Below, piece by piece: positions 53,801 through 64,000 of a DNA stretch of 64,000 nucleotides; the first letter of the stretch is position 1; each line of letters starts with the position of its first letter. The DNA is from Kappaphycus alvarezii (taxonomy: Eukaryota > Rhodophyta > Florideophyceae > Gigartinales > Solieriaceae), in assembly GCA_002205965.3 (NCBI GenBank), contig NADL03000645.1, forward strand, positions 1,054,001 to 1,118,000, read 5' to 3'. A program made the translations under genes and the position numbers. The notes under the pieces were generated by a model. That model searched no databases, was not told the origin of the DNA, and worked only from the letters and a program-made list of their open reading frames with translations.

Positions 53801-56800
53801 ATTATGCCATTATGAACTGTACTAAAAGGGATAAAAATAATTAAATACGGGAAAACTACCATCTTCTTTTAGATGAGAGTCACGTAAAACATTATAAGCA
53901 AAATTGCAGATAAAATTCATTATCAAGTGAGTATCTGAAAATAGGTAGATTGGAAACACCAACTAGAAATGTGGTTGGCTGATTTACTTCTGATTGCAGT
54001 AATTATCGTACAGGTAGTTCAGAAGAGTCAAACTTGGGAAAAATTATATCTTCAAGCCCATCTCCTTTTCTTGTCTGAATCTTGTAATCGTAACTATATA
54101 TAAACAAAATATTTTGGACATTATCAACATTGAATTCCGAACTCTTTGAATTAAACTTTTTCTAGGAAAATTGCATGTATTAAACATAAAGTAAATAAAA
54201 TGAACATAAGTATAGAAAAAAATCTTCTGGTGGCCTATGGAAACTAATACCTCTATATTGAACGGTCGAAATAACCCATAATTTCTTGAGATATAAATAA
54301 TAACATCATACAAAAATAAGTGTCTACTGCAACAGCTTGGGCCTGGTAGTTATGAAGGTACAAAAGGTGATGTAACTATTCAGCATCTAAATTTTGAGGC
54401 TACGAGAAGTTTTAAGATATAATTTACAATAAGGTAGAATAAAAGACACATATCATCGATTTACGGAAAAATGTGTCTTTGCTTTTCGGTAGAGTCCATT
54501 TTATCTACATCGATTTTAGTTTGCATGCGTGTTGTCGTCTCAACAGAATTTAGTATATAAATTACCTTTCATGAAACCTTTATTTCATTATTTGACATCC
54601 CTAACTATGATTTTTAAGCTTCATTGAAAATAAATAGATTCTTAAAGTTCTGAATGCAACTCTAAGCTAGTTCTTAAAAGTTATGTATTTGAAAAACTAA
54701 GTATCTACCGTATAATATGTTGAAATTCTGCAGGGGAAACGTTTCGAATTGGCCCAAAAATATCTTACTCTGAAAATTTTCAAATAAAAATACCGGGAAA
54801 AAAATCTTAGTTTTCATTGAGGTTGATACGAAATTCCAACATCTCTTTTAAAAAATATTTTTTAAAAAATAGAATACTTTCAACTAAAGAGAGAGTAAAT
54901 CATTGTCAATTTGGTTGGGAGTAATTACAGATGAAAAGGTTGAGAGCGAAATAACTTTGAAATTTTTCTTTACTTTAAAGAAAGTCTGTTATTTATCTCA
55001 AGTTTAGAAGCACAACATAGGAATGTGTTTTCAATCAAATATTGGAACACTTGAAAGCAATCTTGCTTGGCTATATATTTTGGGATAAAAAGTTGTATAA
55101 AAAATTTATCTTTTATTTTAATTATTTCCAAAATTCAAAAAAATACTTGAATTCTTCAAATCTTTGTTTTACGAATGGAAAATTCATTTACCTGGGTAAA
55201 ATAACTCTATTTTAATGTAAGATATAAAATAGTTACCGCCAATACATAAAGTAGAGTCAATGCAATAGGTTAGATAGTTCAACAGATTTAATCGCATTTA
55301 TTTTAGTTTTCATATCTTTTACATAACGACAATCGAAGTTTTCAGTAATTTAGATTTTCTGAAGCAGTATCAGTAGCTCCTTTTTTCTGAATATTTGAAT
55401 TTTATTGGACTCATTCCTTACAAACTTATTTAAAAATTTTCCACACTTCTCCAAATTTAGTTTTCGAGATATGATAGTTGGACTAAAATTTTAAGAATAT
55501 CATTACAAAATCTTTTAGAGAAATGAAATGTCACGTATGATAAAATAGAACTTATAAGTATTAACTGTAAAATACAACTTTGGGTTGAATCAGCATCATC
55601 TTTTAATAGAATATAGTGTTTACATCAGTTTATCTTTCATAAATTTCCTTAAACTATTCCGCTTTAAAATTATAGGAAAGATATATTTGAAAGGTTTTTG
55701 ATGTACTAAATTTCTAATATCTAAACCGATATTTATAAAGAATTTGAAAATAAAAAATCATTCGTTTCAGAGAAAAAGAAAAGTTAAGTATTTCAATAAT
55801 TCGAGACAGGACTTGAGGCCCCTCTATTTTTACAAAGATTTATTATTGGAAGAGAAATATTTACTTGTAACTATACAATGTTCCACAAAAGCAAGATAAA
55901 GACAACGAGTCCTCATTCTCGCCCAAAAGCTCACACAAATGTTAATATCTAGTCATTTCAAATAAATAAGATGGAGCAAACACTTTTACCTACCTTTAGA
56001 TACTGCAATGAAGTGAACCTTTATTTGCAGTAGTTCCAGGACATTTTCACCTATATATTGCCTCTCGGAAGCTTTGCGACCTCAGAAAAGATCAATAATC
56101 AATTGAATGGAAACATTTATCGTTACTGTGATTATTTTTCGAGTAGTTTGTGGACCTATAAACATAGTAAAATAGTTACTATATATTTCTTTATCTGCAA
56201 AAAGGACACGTATGTGGGTAATGAAATTAGTCTTCTTTTGTGTAGGTACCTTTTAGTTTATGGAGAAAATATTACAGTAAGATAGATAATTTGCAATGAA
56301 AGCATTAATATTTATTCAAAGTCTTCCATTTTCTTTTTAGAGTACGCTTAGCGGACAGTACTGAATTTCTCAACGTATTTTAATATTTCTCCTATGCTTC
56401 TGAGCCAGTAAAAGTTCCAAAAATAAACAAATTTATTCACTGCAAATTTCCCCTCAAATCATTACATGACGCCAAGGAAGTCCTGAGTAAGATATATAAG
56501 ATTCTTTATGTGAAGCATGAGGACTTCTTTAAGATAATCAATAGAACGGAAAATATAAAAATAAAATCTAGCAATATATTAATATAGCCTTCCATAAAAC
56601 ATTCAATTATCTCTTAATTAACTAAAAGATCCATTATTCAAAAAAGAAACGCAAATCCATTTAAACTAAAAACCAAGAAGGCCACAAAAAAATCAAGATG
56701 GATTGCTCTCATATATTCCTAACTGCAAAGTTTGAATGGATCAAAGTTGCTGACGTAACGAATTGTGTTACTTGGCTATGGTTTTAGTTGAAATCAACTG

Positions 56801-58337
56801 CAAATAATAATCATGTTGACAAAAATTTTCGCATCTAAAACGACAAATACCTTCGATGAAAATAGAGAAATTTCAAATATTTTCACAAATATATTTATTA
56901 ATTTTCTTAAAAACAAATTACAGAAATTGAACGAAACATGGAAACAATAAAAATTGAATATTAGAAACAATGTCACGTAAAATGATTTATCTGCAAACAT
57001 GAACAGAGTTAAGTTTTTTTATCCCAGCCTAGTTGATGTACAGTACACAATTGCAAAATTATCAGTTATTTGAAATAAGATAGCCGGTTTGAGGCCAAAA
57101 ATAGGAATATGAGTTTTGCAACAAATGAACTAGCCCATAAGGTAATCAGTTTAAAATTTTGAACTTTAATATTTTTTTATAGTTCAGAAATATTTGCCAG
57201 ATTTCACAGGAAGTTTCAATTATCTTACGAAATAAATCATACCTCATCCGTATTTCGTATAGTTGAGAGACAATTTTTCAGTAGTACCGTATCTGAAAGA
57301 GAGCATAACTAAAAAAAAATTTCCATGACCTGGTTCCTTATCTGTTATTTGTTTACATTCATCACGACATTATAAAATTTTCCCGAGTAAAAAAACTGTT
57401 TAAAGATGAAAAAATATACCAGTGCTAAACTTATTCATCGCATCTCGTCAATGATAATCGTTTGGTGATGAAAAGGGAACTTCAATAGTTTAAAAAGTAA
57501 CATTAATTTTACTTCATCTGGGGAGATTTGTGGAAATAAAAAAGGAAATGTTTACTTCTTACTACATGTTTCCATATTAACGATGAATGCAAATCTTATA
57601 ATATTGAAGCCGTAAAATATTTTTAAAGAAAATCATTTTAATACATTTCTCATGGCATTTTCGAACTTTTTAGAGCGACATTCACACAAAATGGTAATTT
57701 TCATAAATGAAAATGTTTCCATCATTTCTTATAGAGTGTTTTATACGTAAAATATCACCTGTTTTCCAAAATAATCCAAAATTTCTTAAAAAAAGCAAAG
57801 TATGAAGAAATTGCCCGATATTAGGGTAACATTTACTGAATTTATGAAATGATAGTCTCAATTTTTGTTTTTCCTTAGTTCTATTAACAGTGTAAACAAA
57901 GTTAATGGTTAGATATCCGATAATCCGCACTTCAGTGAATAGAATCAAAGTACACTAGGCAGCAAATCCGTTATTAGAAATTTGGACGATATTCTTATCG
58001 TTGAGTTATTGTGCCTAAATGGAAATCAAAGCAAATATTGAAATAATCAGAAGAGATAATTTAATAAAATTTTGTTTATATACAGGGAATATCAAAGACA
58101 TTAATTCTTTCAAACAAATACATGAATTAGTCTAACCAAAAAAAAATATAACAATTAGTGAAGCTAGAACTATTTCAAAGGTCAAAGTTTTTCTTAACTT
58201 CAAGAGAAAGAATTTGAACGATATAATAGTACCAAAACACGTTTTTACTTCAGAAATCCTGATAGTGAAAGATTTGACTTCATTATTCGCCAGGGTACTC
58301 ACTCGCAATTTTGAACATTTTTGTAGACCACTAAAGC
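50851..58337. other. AT-rich gene desert
   Basis: Very AT-rich, densest between about 53 and 58 kb, with poly-A/T runs and TTTAAA/AATATT words. Stops saturate all six frames. The few frames of 60-90 codons are rich in Lys, Ile, Asn and Phe, as expected by chance. No tandem array, no LTR and no RNA gene was recognised. Confidence 0.6.
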
Positions 58338-58679
58338 TCAAAAATCATACTTTGAGTCCATAAATCCCCTAGAGAGCGGGAGGGCTGCAACCTCACCAGC
58401 GAACGCAATTCCAACTCCAACGCCAGCACCAGCGAGGGCAACGTCCTCACCGGAGGCGGCAGCAGATCCAGAGGTAGTGTCACCGCCAACGGCAACAGCA
58501 TTGTCCCCGGTAGCAGAGGCGCTCGTAGTGTCTGTTGTCACGGAAACAGTGGGAGTTTCCCCTCCCATCCCAGGCATCATGGCGGCGGGAGAGATTGAGG
58601 GTGTCGGGGAGGCCGGAGCGACGCGGTGGGCGTTGGCGAAGGCGAAGATAGCGGCGATGACTGCAGTTGTGAACTTCAT
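58338..58679 (-). CDS. Small secreted Ala/Ser/Thr/Gly-rich protein
   Basis: 113-aa frame with a textbook signal peptide (MKFTTAVIAAIFAFANA, cleavage likely before HRVAPAS). The mature part has a Pro/Met segment (SISPAAMMPGMGGETP), a Thr/Ser-rich stretch suited to O-glycosylation and an Ala/Gly hydrophobic run (VALAGAGVGVGIAFAG). It has no cysteine. It could be a wall or surface protein, and the hydrophobic run could act as a membrane or GPI-type tail. The gene is an isolated GC-rich island in very AT-rich DNA. The last residues (MDSKYDF) have AT-rich codons, so the true end could lie across an unseen intron. No family is named. Confidence 0.65.
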   Translation of the reverse strand: MKFTTAVIAAIFAFANAHRVAPASPTPSISPAAMMPGMGGETPTVSVTTDTTSASATGDNAVAVGGDTTSGSAAASGEDVALAGAGVGVGIAFAGEVAALPLSRGFMDSKYDF

Positions 58680-60109
58680 TTTTTAGGATTGAGGCGGAGA
58701 TGTGATTTCAGAATGAATGAATACTGAGTATAGCGCCTCTTACCAGAGAGGACTAATGTTTCCATTAGTGGAATCCAATCTTTTAAATAATAATTTGGAA
58801 ACACTAAGTTGCCTATTGCAAAATGTAATTCGTGCAATAGAATGATTTCTTCGGTTGGTAGTACATGAATTGCAATTGTGTAAAAGGGAATAAAATATCT
58901 TGATTTCATCCTTCTAGAATACATGCTGTTCCATTCTGATACTTCTGTACCACGAAATTTTAAAATAAAAAACATATTTTCAAAAATTCAATTTTCCAAG
59001 ACTATCTCCTTGTTTTATACATAATTTAAAAATTTAATTCAGTGGTCTAGTACAATTTATATCGACACCTCCATCTAATCGCTCTACTGAATTTCTTTTC
59101 GATAACATAGTTAATATTTTAAAGAGTAAACTCACCTGCGAGGGGAAAAGTATGAAAACAAAGATTCAGTTGATAAATTGGAAGTTCGCGAGAAAAAGAC
59201 CTATATTCTGGGAAACGCATTTGAAGCGAAATAAAATGCAAAAAAATTACAAATTTGAATTTTAGTGGGGTTTGAATTCTTAAAGCATTGAAGGATCCTT
59301 TACCATATTCTACCTCAACAGTTGAAGCTATTAAAAACAATACCTGTAACATGTGCAAGAATTGTCTAGAAAATTTATTTACAAATGTATAACAAAGCAT
59401 TCTTATTCCTTGAACGTTAAGTTTGAAAACAATGACTGCATTTTTTCGGAGTCATATGGACTGTAACTAAGGAGTATTAAATGGCCGAATGCAAATAAAA
59501 TTAAAAAAATAAGAATGGGTGATTAACTCCAGGAAAAAGGGAATTAAACTATATGTTTTTAGAAAATATTAAGTAAATTAAAGTTAATACTGTTTTGGAT
59601 AAATTTGATCTCGAAAAGCAAAAGAAGGAACACACAATGTTTTTTGTACGATTTCAAGACTTTCAATAGAATACCTTTCATACATGACTCATCTATTTCA
59701 TTTCGAAGGTCATAGAATAACTCTAAATTTTAAGAAGTGTTCAAGCATCATATATTGCGAAGTATTACAATTGTCAAAATCAGCAGGAAAATCTCTGTTT
59801 TCAGTAAAAAGAAATTTCCACTAAGATTTGAGGATAAATTTCTTAAAGGCCCTCAATATCATTTCTGATTATCTACATTTGCTACAATGGACAATAGACT
59901 TACGGGTTGAAAATATTGAAATGTGTATAATTACTTAATGACTGTAACTTTTCATGCAGTATTCAAAGAAAAAAGCATTCAACCTAGTAATAAAAGTGTT
60001 CAGTAGACTTAAATAGGTGTTTCAAGTACGCTCAGTTCAAAATTTTTTCATTCAGAAACAAAGAAGACAATTGAATGGCAATTTAATATAGTTTATAAAT
60101 GGTTTCTGG
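58680..60109. other. AT-rich intergenic
   Basis: Upstream of the small secreted protein gene the minus strand has ctatactcag about 55-60 bp before the ATG, a weak TATA candidate. Nothing else is supported. Confidence 0.45.
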
Positions 60110-60288
60110 AAACACAGCGAGCGCCGATGTCCCCTCTGCCCCTATGGAGTCAACTGATCTTCCCTCTCTCCCAACAAAGCGAACATCCGGTAGCACTCAT
60201 CCGTCTGATAGCATAGAAATCTCTGAGCCCTGAGTCGCTGCATCTATAGCTGGATATCCCCCACCTCTTGCTTCCCATCCGAGTCTAA

Positions 60289-61160
60289 TGGCCTCCACCA
60301 CCGGCAGCGGTACGTACGCTGTTTCTCTTTATAGAGACCTATGATGTCTTCTTACTGCGCTGCGTTCGTGCTGTAAATGCTCTCATTGACAACTGGGGCG
60401 AATCGGATTCGTTGTACGACAAGGTTCATCTAACTTTGTTCGAGCTGATGCCATCTGTAATTTTTAAACACATGCATGGGCCATCGCCCAAGACACTTAA
60501 AACAGATTCAATCGTCTCGTCACTCAACGTTGCGTGGAAGTCAAGGAAAAAGATGCGGCATCGAGTATGTTTGAGAATCAGGGGAGAAGGAGAAATTACT
60601 CGATGATCTGACAGCTTAAATTGATGCCAAGAACGAAGGTACTAGTGCCGATAAGGACGAGTCGACGCAATCTGAAAGCGCCTAGTAGCTGCCGGATATT
60701 CCATTCACGGAATGGTGCTGAAACGAAGCTCAATGCCAGAGGGTTGCCAGGAAGAAAGCAGCCCACTCAGCTCAACAGGTTTTGGTAGAAGCGAGCGAGT
60801 ATATTTGATTAAGGTCCAGATGAGGATGATGTTGCCGCTCAGATTCTGTCTCACGCAAAGAAAAGGAAGGAGATGGAACCAAAAAAGCTTAGCTTGGAAG
60901 AAGAACGTATTGTTATTGAGCGTGATGGAGCGGCACAAGAAGTGGAACGTTTTGAGACTATGCAGGAGGCATCAAACCGCCGCCTGGATCTGGATGAGGA
61001 ACGGTCCCAGCTGAAGAAAGGAGAGAGAAATTTGGCCATAGAGGAGAAAAAGAATAATATGGGTGTGCTAGTGTCTCTAGTTGCTCAGCTTGCCGCTAAA
61101 AAAGCGGCAACGACGATTGAGCCGAGCGCTTCAAACGGTCGGTACACTCGCAAACTCGAG
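60289..61160 (+). pseudogene. Harbinger ORF1, Myb/SANT-like DNA-binding protein, broken
   Basis: In the family this protein binds transposon DNA and helps import the transposase. The frame open from 60289 to 60606 contains DVFLLRCVRAVNALIDNWG and PSPKTLKT, the pattern of a Myb/SANT helix pair with Trp. After stops near 60605 and 60685 the reading resumes with AARKKAAHSAQQVLVE-type residues. From 60873 an open frame is Glu/Arg/Lys-rich (LSLEEERIVIERDG, LDEERSQLKKGERN), a coiled-coil tail typical of these ORFs, ending near MGVLVSLVAQLAAKK. Confidence 0.55.
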
Positions 61161-61294
61161 AGCTGCGCTCGGTCGCTCGCTGCCAACGTTTTGTTACCAT
61201 ATCCGCGCGTTTCTCAATAAGTGTTACCATTCTATCTTGTATAGCAGACCAGTTTACATTGAAACGTACTTTTTAATGCTAGGTGCGTTGCACA

Positions 61295-61318
61295 TAAAGT
61301 AGTGACTAATTTGTCCCC
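61295..61318. repeat. Direct repeat flanking the transposase remnant, left
   Basis: ataaagtagtgactaatttgtcccc is similar to gtaaagtagtaactaaatcccccc at 61914-61937 in the same orientation. Together they bracket the transposase remnant. Confidence 0.6.
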
Positions 61319-61341
61319 CTTTTTAATGTAAGTCTTGAAAT

Positions 61342-61920
61342 TCAGTAAGAGAGCTTTGACACGGCATAGAGCAGACCGACAGGGAAGCGGCGGACTTTTA
61401 GAAGACGCAAAGTATAATTTCTAAACCACATCTGTTTGAGGTCTTTATAGTTCCGTTCCACTGCGGTTCGTGCCCGATTCATTCCAGTATTGTATATAGC
61501 CTGAGACTGCGTAGCGTAAGCTCTGCCGAACTCGGTTTACAGCCAAGGGCACAGTACATATGCAGCGTCTCCATATATATAGAATTGCCTCTCGTTTATA
61601 ACAAATGCCTCTTGTAAGATATTCTCAATTCCTTAACGCCACATTAGTGTCATGTCATGGCGACGACCCACGTCGGGTCCGAATAGGGAAAACATCAAAT
61701 CATATGGGGTGTTTATTGTTTGATACACAAGGCAGTGAGTTCTTTTATGCTCAGAATAGCATGTCTGTTTATTAGAGCCATCTCCACCTGGCCGAGAGAT
61801 CTTTACCTTTGTGCAGTCAATGAATACAAGACGACTGTCGAGACGTGCACCAGATTCATGGATATCCTTGGCATAAATCTGGGCCCTAGACTGCAATAAT
61901 CCCTGTTGTAAAGTAGTAAC
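61342..61920 (-). pseudogene. Harbinger-like DDE transposase, one stop, N-terminally truncated
   Basis: All three catalytic acids can be seen on the minus strand. D is in LVFIDCTKVKISRPGG (~61830-61785). YSEHKRTHCLVYQTI and LFGPDVGRRHDMTLM follow. The second D is in FYIYGDAAYVLCPWL (~61580-61540) and the E in RTAVERNYKDLKQMW (~61470-61430). A stop lies after MTLMWR (61633-61635) and another near 61540. The frame ends at TGA 61342-61344. The usual Gly in the FIDGT motif is Cys. This core matches the DDE_Tnp_4 type. Confidence 0.8.
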
Positions 61921-61937
61921 TAAATCCCCCCTACACT
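61914..61937. repeat. Direct repeat flanking the transposase remnant, right
   Basis: Partner of 61295-61318. It overlaps the first readable transposase codons (minus strand TTLQQGLLQS), so it may be part of the coding sequence re-used at a rearrangement junction, or an element terminus. Confidence 0.55.
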
Positions 61938-64000
61938 AAATAATATGATAAAAAAGCCTACGATGAAGCTTTCGTCTAGCTCGAATATGAAAATGAATTT
62001 GATGAGGTACTTTTTCCCATTTCAGAATCCATTTGGAATATCTTTGCTATTGGCATGAACAGAAATGTTACTTTTACTAAAAAATAAAGATTATCTAGAA
62101 TTTGAGCCTAATGATACAGATTAAAGCGAACGTGGACAGGCAAAAATCACCTCTTACTATACATTATAAAATCAAAAATTTTCTGATCTTCAAATAATAG
62201 CTAGAGTCCTATTGTTCATAATTTATTTGTACCCATTTAAACATAAATAACAGTAAGGAATTAAAAACTTTTTATTATTTAAAGTGCTTGTTATGTAGTC
62301 GCGAAATACATTTTATCTCAAAATATTTTTCTTAAAAATTGTTTGTATTTGGTTTTAAAAGGACCTGCAGTAGTCATTCAAAATTGTTACATGCAAAGTT
62401 CTAGTCAGAACACATAGCATAGAAATTATTCTACCCAGTTTAGTGTTATTTGAGAAAGCCGTACTAAGATATTTTGTTTCTTGATAATGGAATAAGAGAT
62501 CTCTCAGAAATACAAAAAACATACTGAATATACTACAGTCTCAATATTAGGTCATATTTTTTCTTTCTGATCAAAACTCATATTGAAAGATCGTAATGTG
62601 CTGGAAAAAATACCTATTTATGTAAATATACGGAAAATTTTACTTTGCAGGTCACGGAGAAACTTTATAGAATTATCTGATTAAAATAAAAGAAGATAAC
62701 ATTAAGTAACTCTTTGGAATTGAACCCGTTACTGAACTTTTTTACGACGATCTTAATTAAACAGAAATCTAAATAGACTTGAAGGCATATCAATCATTCC
62801 CAAAGAATGTTTTATTACGTATCGATCTTGCAAAAAGAGAGTTTCTTCACTTATTCATGGCACAAGATATAAGGGTAAAGCTTTCTGAAAAGGTATCACA
62901 ATTGACGATAACTCTAAAAACACATTAAAGCGTTTTCTATCATCAAGTAATTGCAATTTTAGACTAATTTTAGCTAAATCGCTCAAGAAGAAGTGAAATT
63001 TATGTATAAACTATCGATTTATATTGTAATATAGATGAAAATAAAAAGTAAATAGAGATATGCATCATTTAGAAAAACATTTTTTCAAATGCAAAATAAT
63101 TGAGGACGATTTTATAGGTAAATATTTGATGTTAAGCGAGCAGACACGATTAGAAATTAGCAAAAAAACTGGAAACATAAGCGCAGATATGGGAAAAACA
63201 TTGGTTTCTTTGCTTTCCAAGAAAATTTTGAATTCACACTTAATTAAGTTAAAAGAAAAAGCAAGCAACAGACAGTGGAATAACATCGAAGTAAATTATC
63301 AGTACTAGCAGTAGAAAAATGCTCGTATGTAATGTGCCAGAAATATAGTAAAATAACAGGCTCTCACAGGCTTCTGAAATAGCCTTAGAAAATTTTTTAT
63401 GAAGTGATAGAGTACAGTTCAGTGAAAGCACAAATATTCTTATGTATTCGTTGATCAAAGAAAGTTAGTAGGGATTGCTTACAGGCCTTGAATATTTATA
63501 ATAGTTACGAACTTTATAGATATCTGTAGAGATGGCAAACCAACTACTCGTACATGAAGTATTATTCGTCTCGCCCTATGCATGCTTGCTAATATGCCAT
63601 TGTTCAAATTAAATCAAAATTGTAATGAGTAAATGCTAATTAAACCTTTCTTAAATTTCTTAATCGCCGATTCTTACTATACAATGTTGGTCTCTGAATA
63701 ATTGATCACATATTTATCTACAAAAACTAGTAAGGGAAATATTTTCGCGGACAAAAATAGTTCCTTCAAGATAATAAGATATATTTTTAAATGAGCGTAC
63801 ATACAAATGGAGAAATCTTGTTTAAGGTGCCGATGAAATTGAAGGTTTGCACTTTTACTATCAGAACATTTCTGCACTTACTTTGATGAAATTTGCCCTG
63901 AACTAGATCGTAACTACTAGTGTTAATAGCTGTTTCAACATCAATCAGAATTCTTTAGGCAACTGTTCATGTTTTACAATTTCAGGTATGAATTATATTA
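61938..64000. other. AT-rich intergenic to window end
   Basis: No gene supported. The 82-codon plus frame at 63060-63308 is Lys/Ile-rich and without motifs. The composition is like 53-58 kb. Confidence 0.5.

Larger units (their letters stand above)
60110..61925. mobile_element. Harbinger-like (PIF) DNA transposon remnant
   Basis: A GC-richer block in AT-rich DNA containing two convergent coding remnants: a Myb/SANT-like ORF on plus (60289-61160) and a DDE transposase on minus (61342-61920). Paired Myb-like and DDE proteins are the hallmark of PIF/Harbinger transposons. Terminal inverted repeats and a TA-rich 3-bp duplication were not found by eye. The transposase lacks its N-terminal part, so the right end appears truncated near 61,925. 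Confidence 0.7.

Noticed and set aside
63060-63308. 82-codon Lys/Ile-rich frame near the window end
   Set aside because: Typical chance frame in very AT-rich DNA, with no motif or promoter.
1-64000. CRISPR arrays, rRNA or clear tRNA genes
   Set aside because: No regularly spaced short direct repeats and no rRNA-like conserved blocks were seen on reading; small tRNA genes could be missed by eye.

Overview
This window is nuclear DNA of a eukaryote. It carries a spliced gene with a GT-AG intron, two lineages of Ty3/gypsy LTR retrotransposon, a Ty1/copia remnant, a non-LTR retroelement family with a C-terminal nuclease-like domain, and a Harbinger-like DNA transposon. The secreted flavin amine oxidase of the L-amino-acid-oxidase type, small secreted proteins, few introns and retroelement load fit a multicellular red alga. 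That is an inference of moderate-to-low confidence; an oomycete, a fungus or another alga cannot be excluded from sequence alone.

Layout. 1-2278: intergenic, with at most faint element remnants. 2279-10351: a complete Ty3/gypsy insertion (element 1) with ~1.37 kb LTRs about 99% alike by eye, TG...CA ends and a perfect 5-bp target-site duplication (ATATC). Its LTRs contain an acidic reading frame with its own TATA-like box, upstream of the main LTR promoter, and a second non-standard frame lies after integrase. 10357-16364: degenerate DNA with a nuclease-tail fragment, one copy of a dispersed repeat and a minus-strand copia reverse transcriptase. 16365-17421: a 5'-truncated solo LTR of the long, ORF-bearing type. 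18201-18517: second copy of the dispersed repeat. 18608-19155 (minus): an unrecognised reading-frame pair, divergent from the clearest host gene, the amine oxidase (19311-21344, two exons). 21740-27823: a GC-rich nest of non-LTR retroelement copies. 29729-30367: a TATA-driven cysteine-rich secreted protein with a Kazal-like segment. 31174-31683: an acidic frame without a visible start. 32059-32779: a minus-strand solo LTR of the short type with a perfect GAGTC duplication. 33361-38502: element 2, a 5'-truncated gypsy copy related to element 1 that ends in a short-type LTR and a long fold-back. 38690-39960 (minus): another non-LTR fragment. 41783-45350 (minus): element 3, a decayed gypsy element of a different lineage.

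From about 46 kb the DNA becomes progressively AT-rich and almost gene-free. Two GC-richer islands stand out: a small secreted Ala/Ser/Thr-rich protein (58338-58679, minus) and a Harbinger-like transposon (60110-61925) with a Myb/SANT-like ORF on plus and a DDE transposase on minus.

The most interesting signal is the element 1/element 2 retrotransposon family. Its LTRs come in two modular forms. The long form adds an acidic-protein frame with a private TATA-like box inside U3, and its two ends are recognisable in a diverged solo LTR. Both elements also keep a matching extra coding region between integrase and the 3' LTR.
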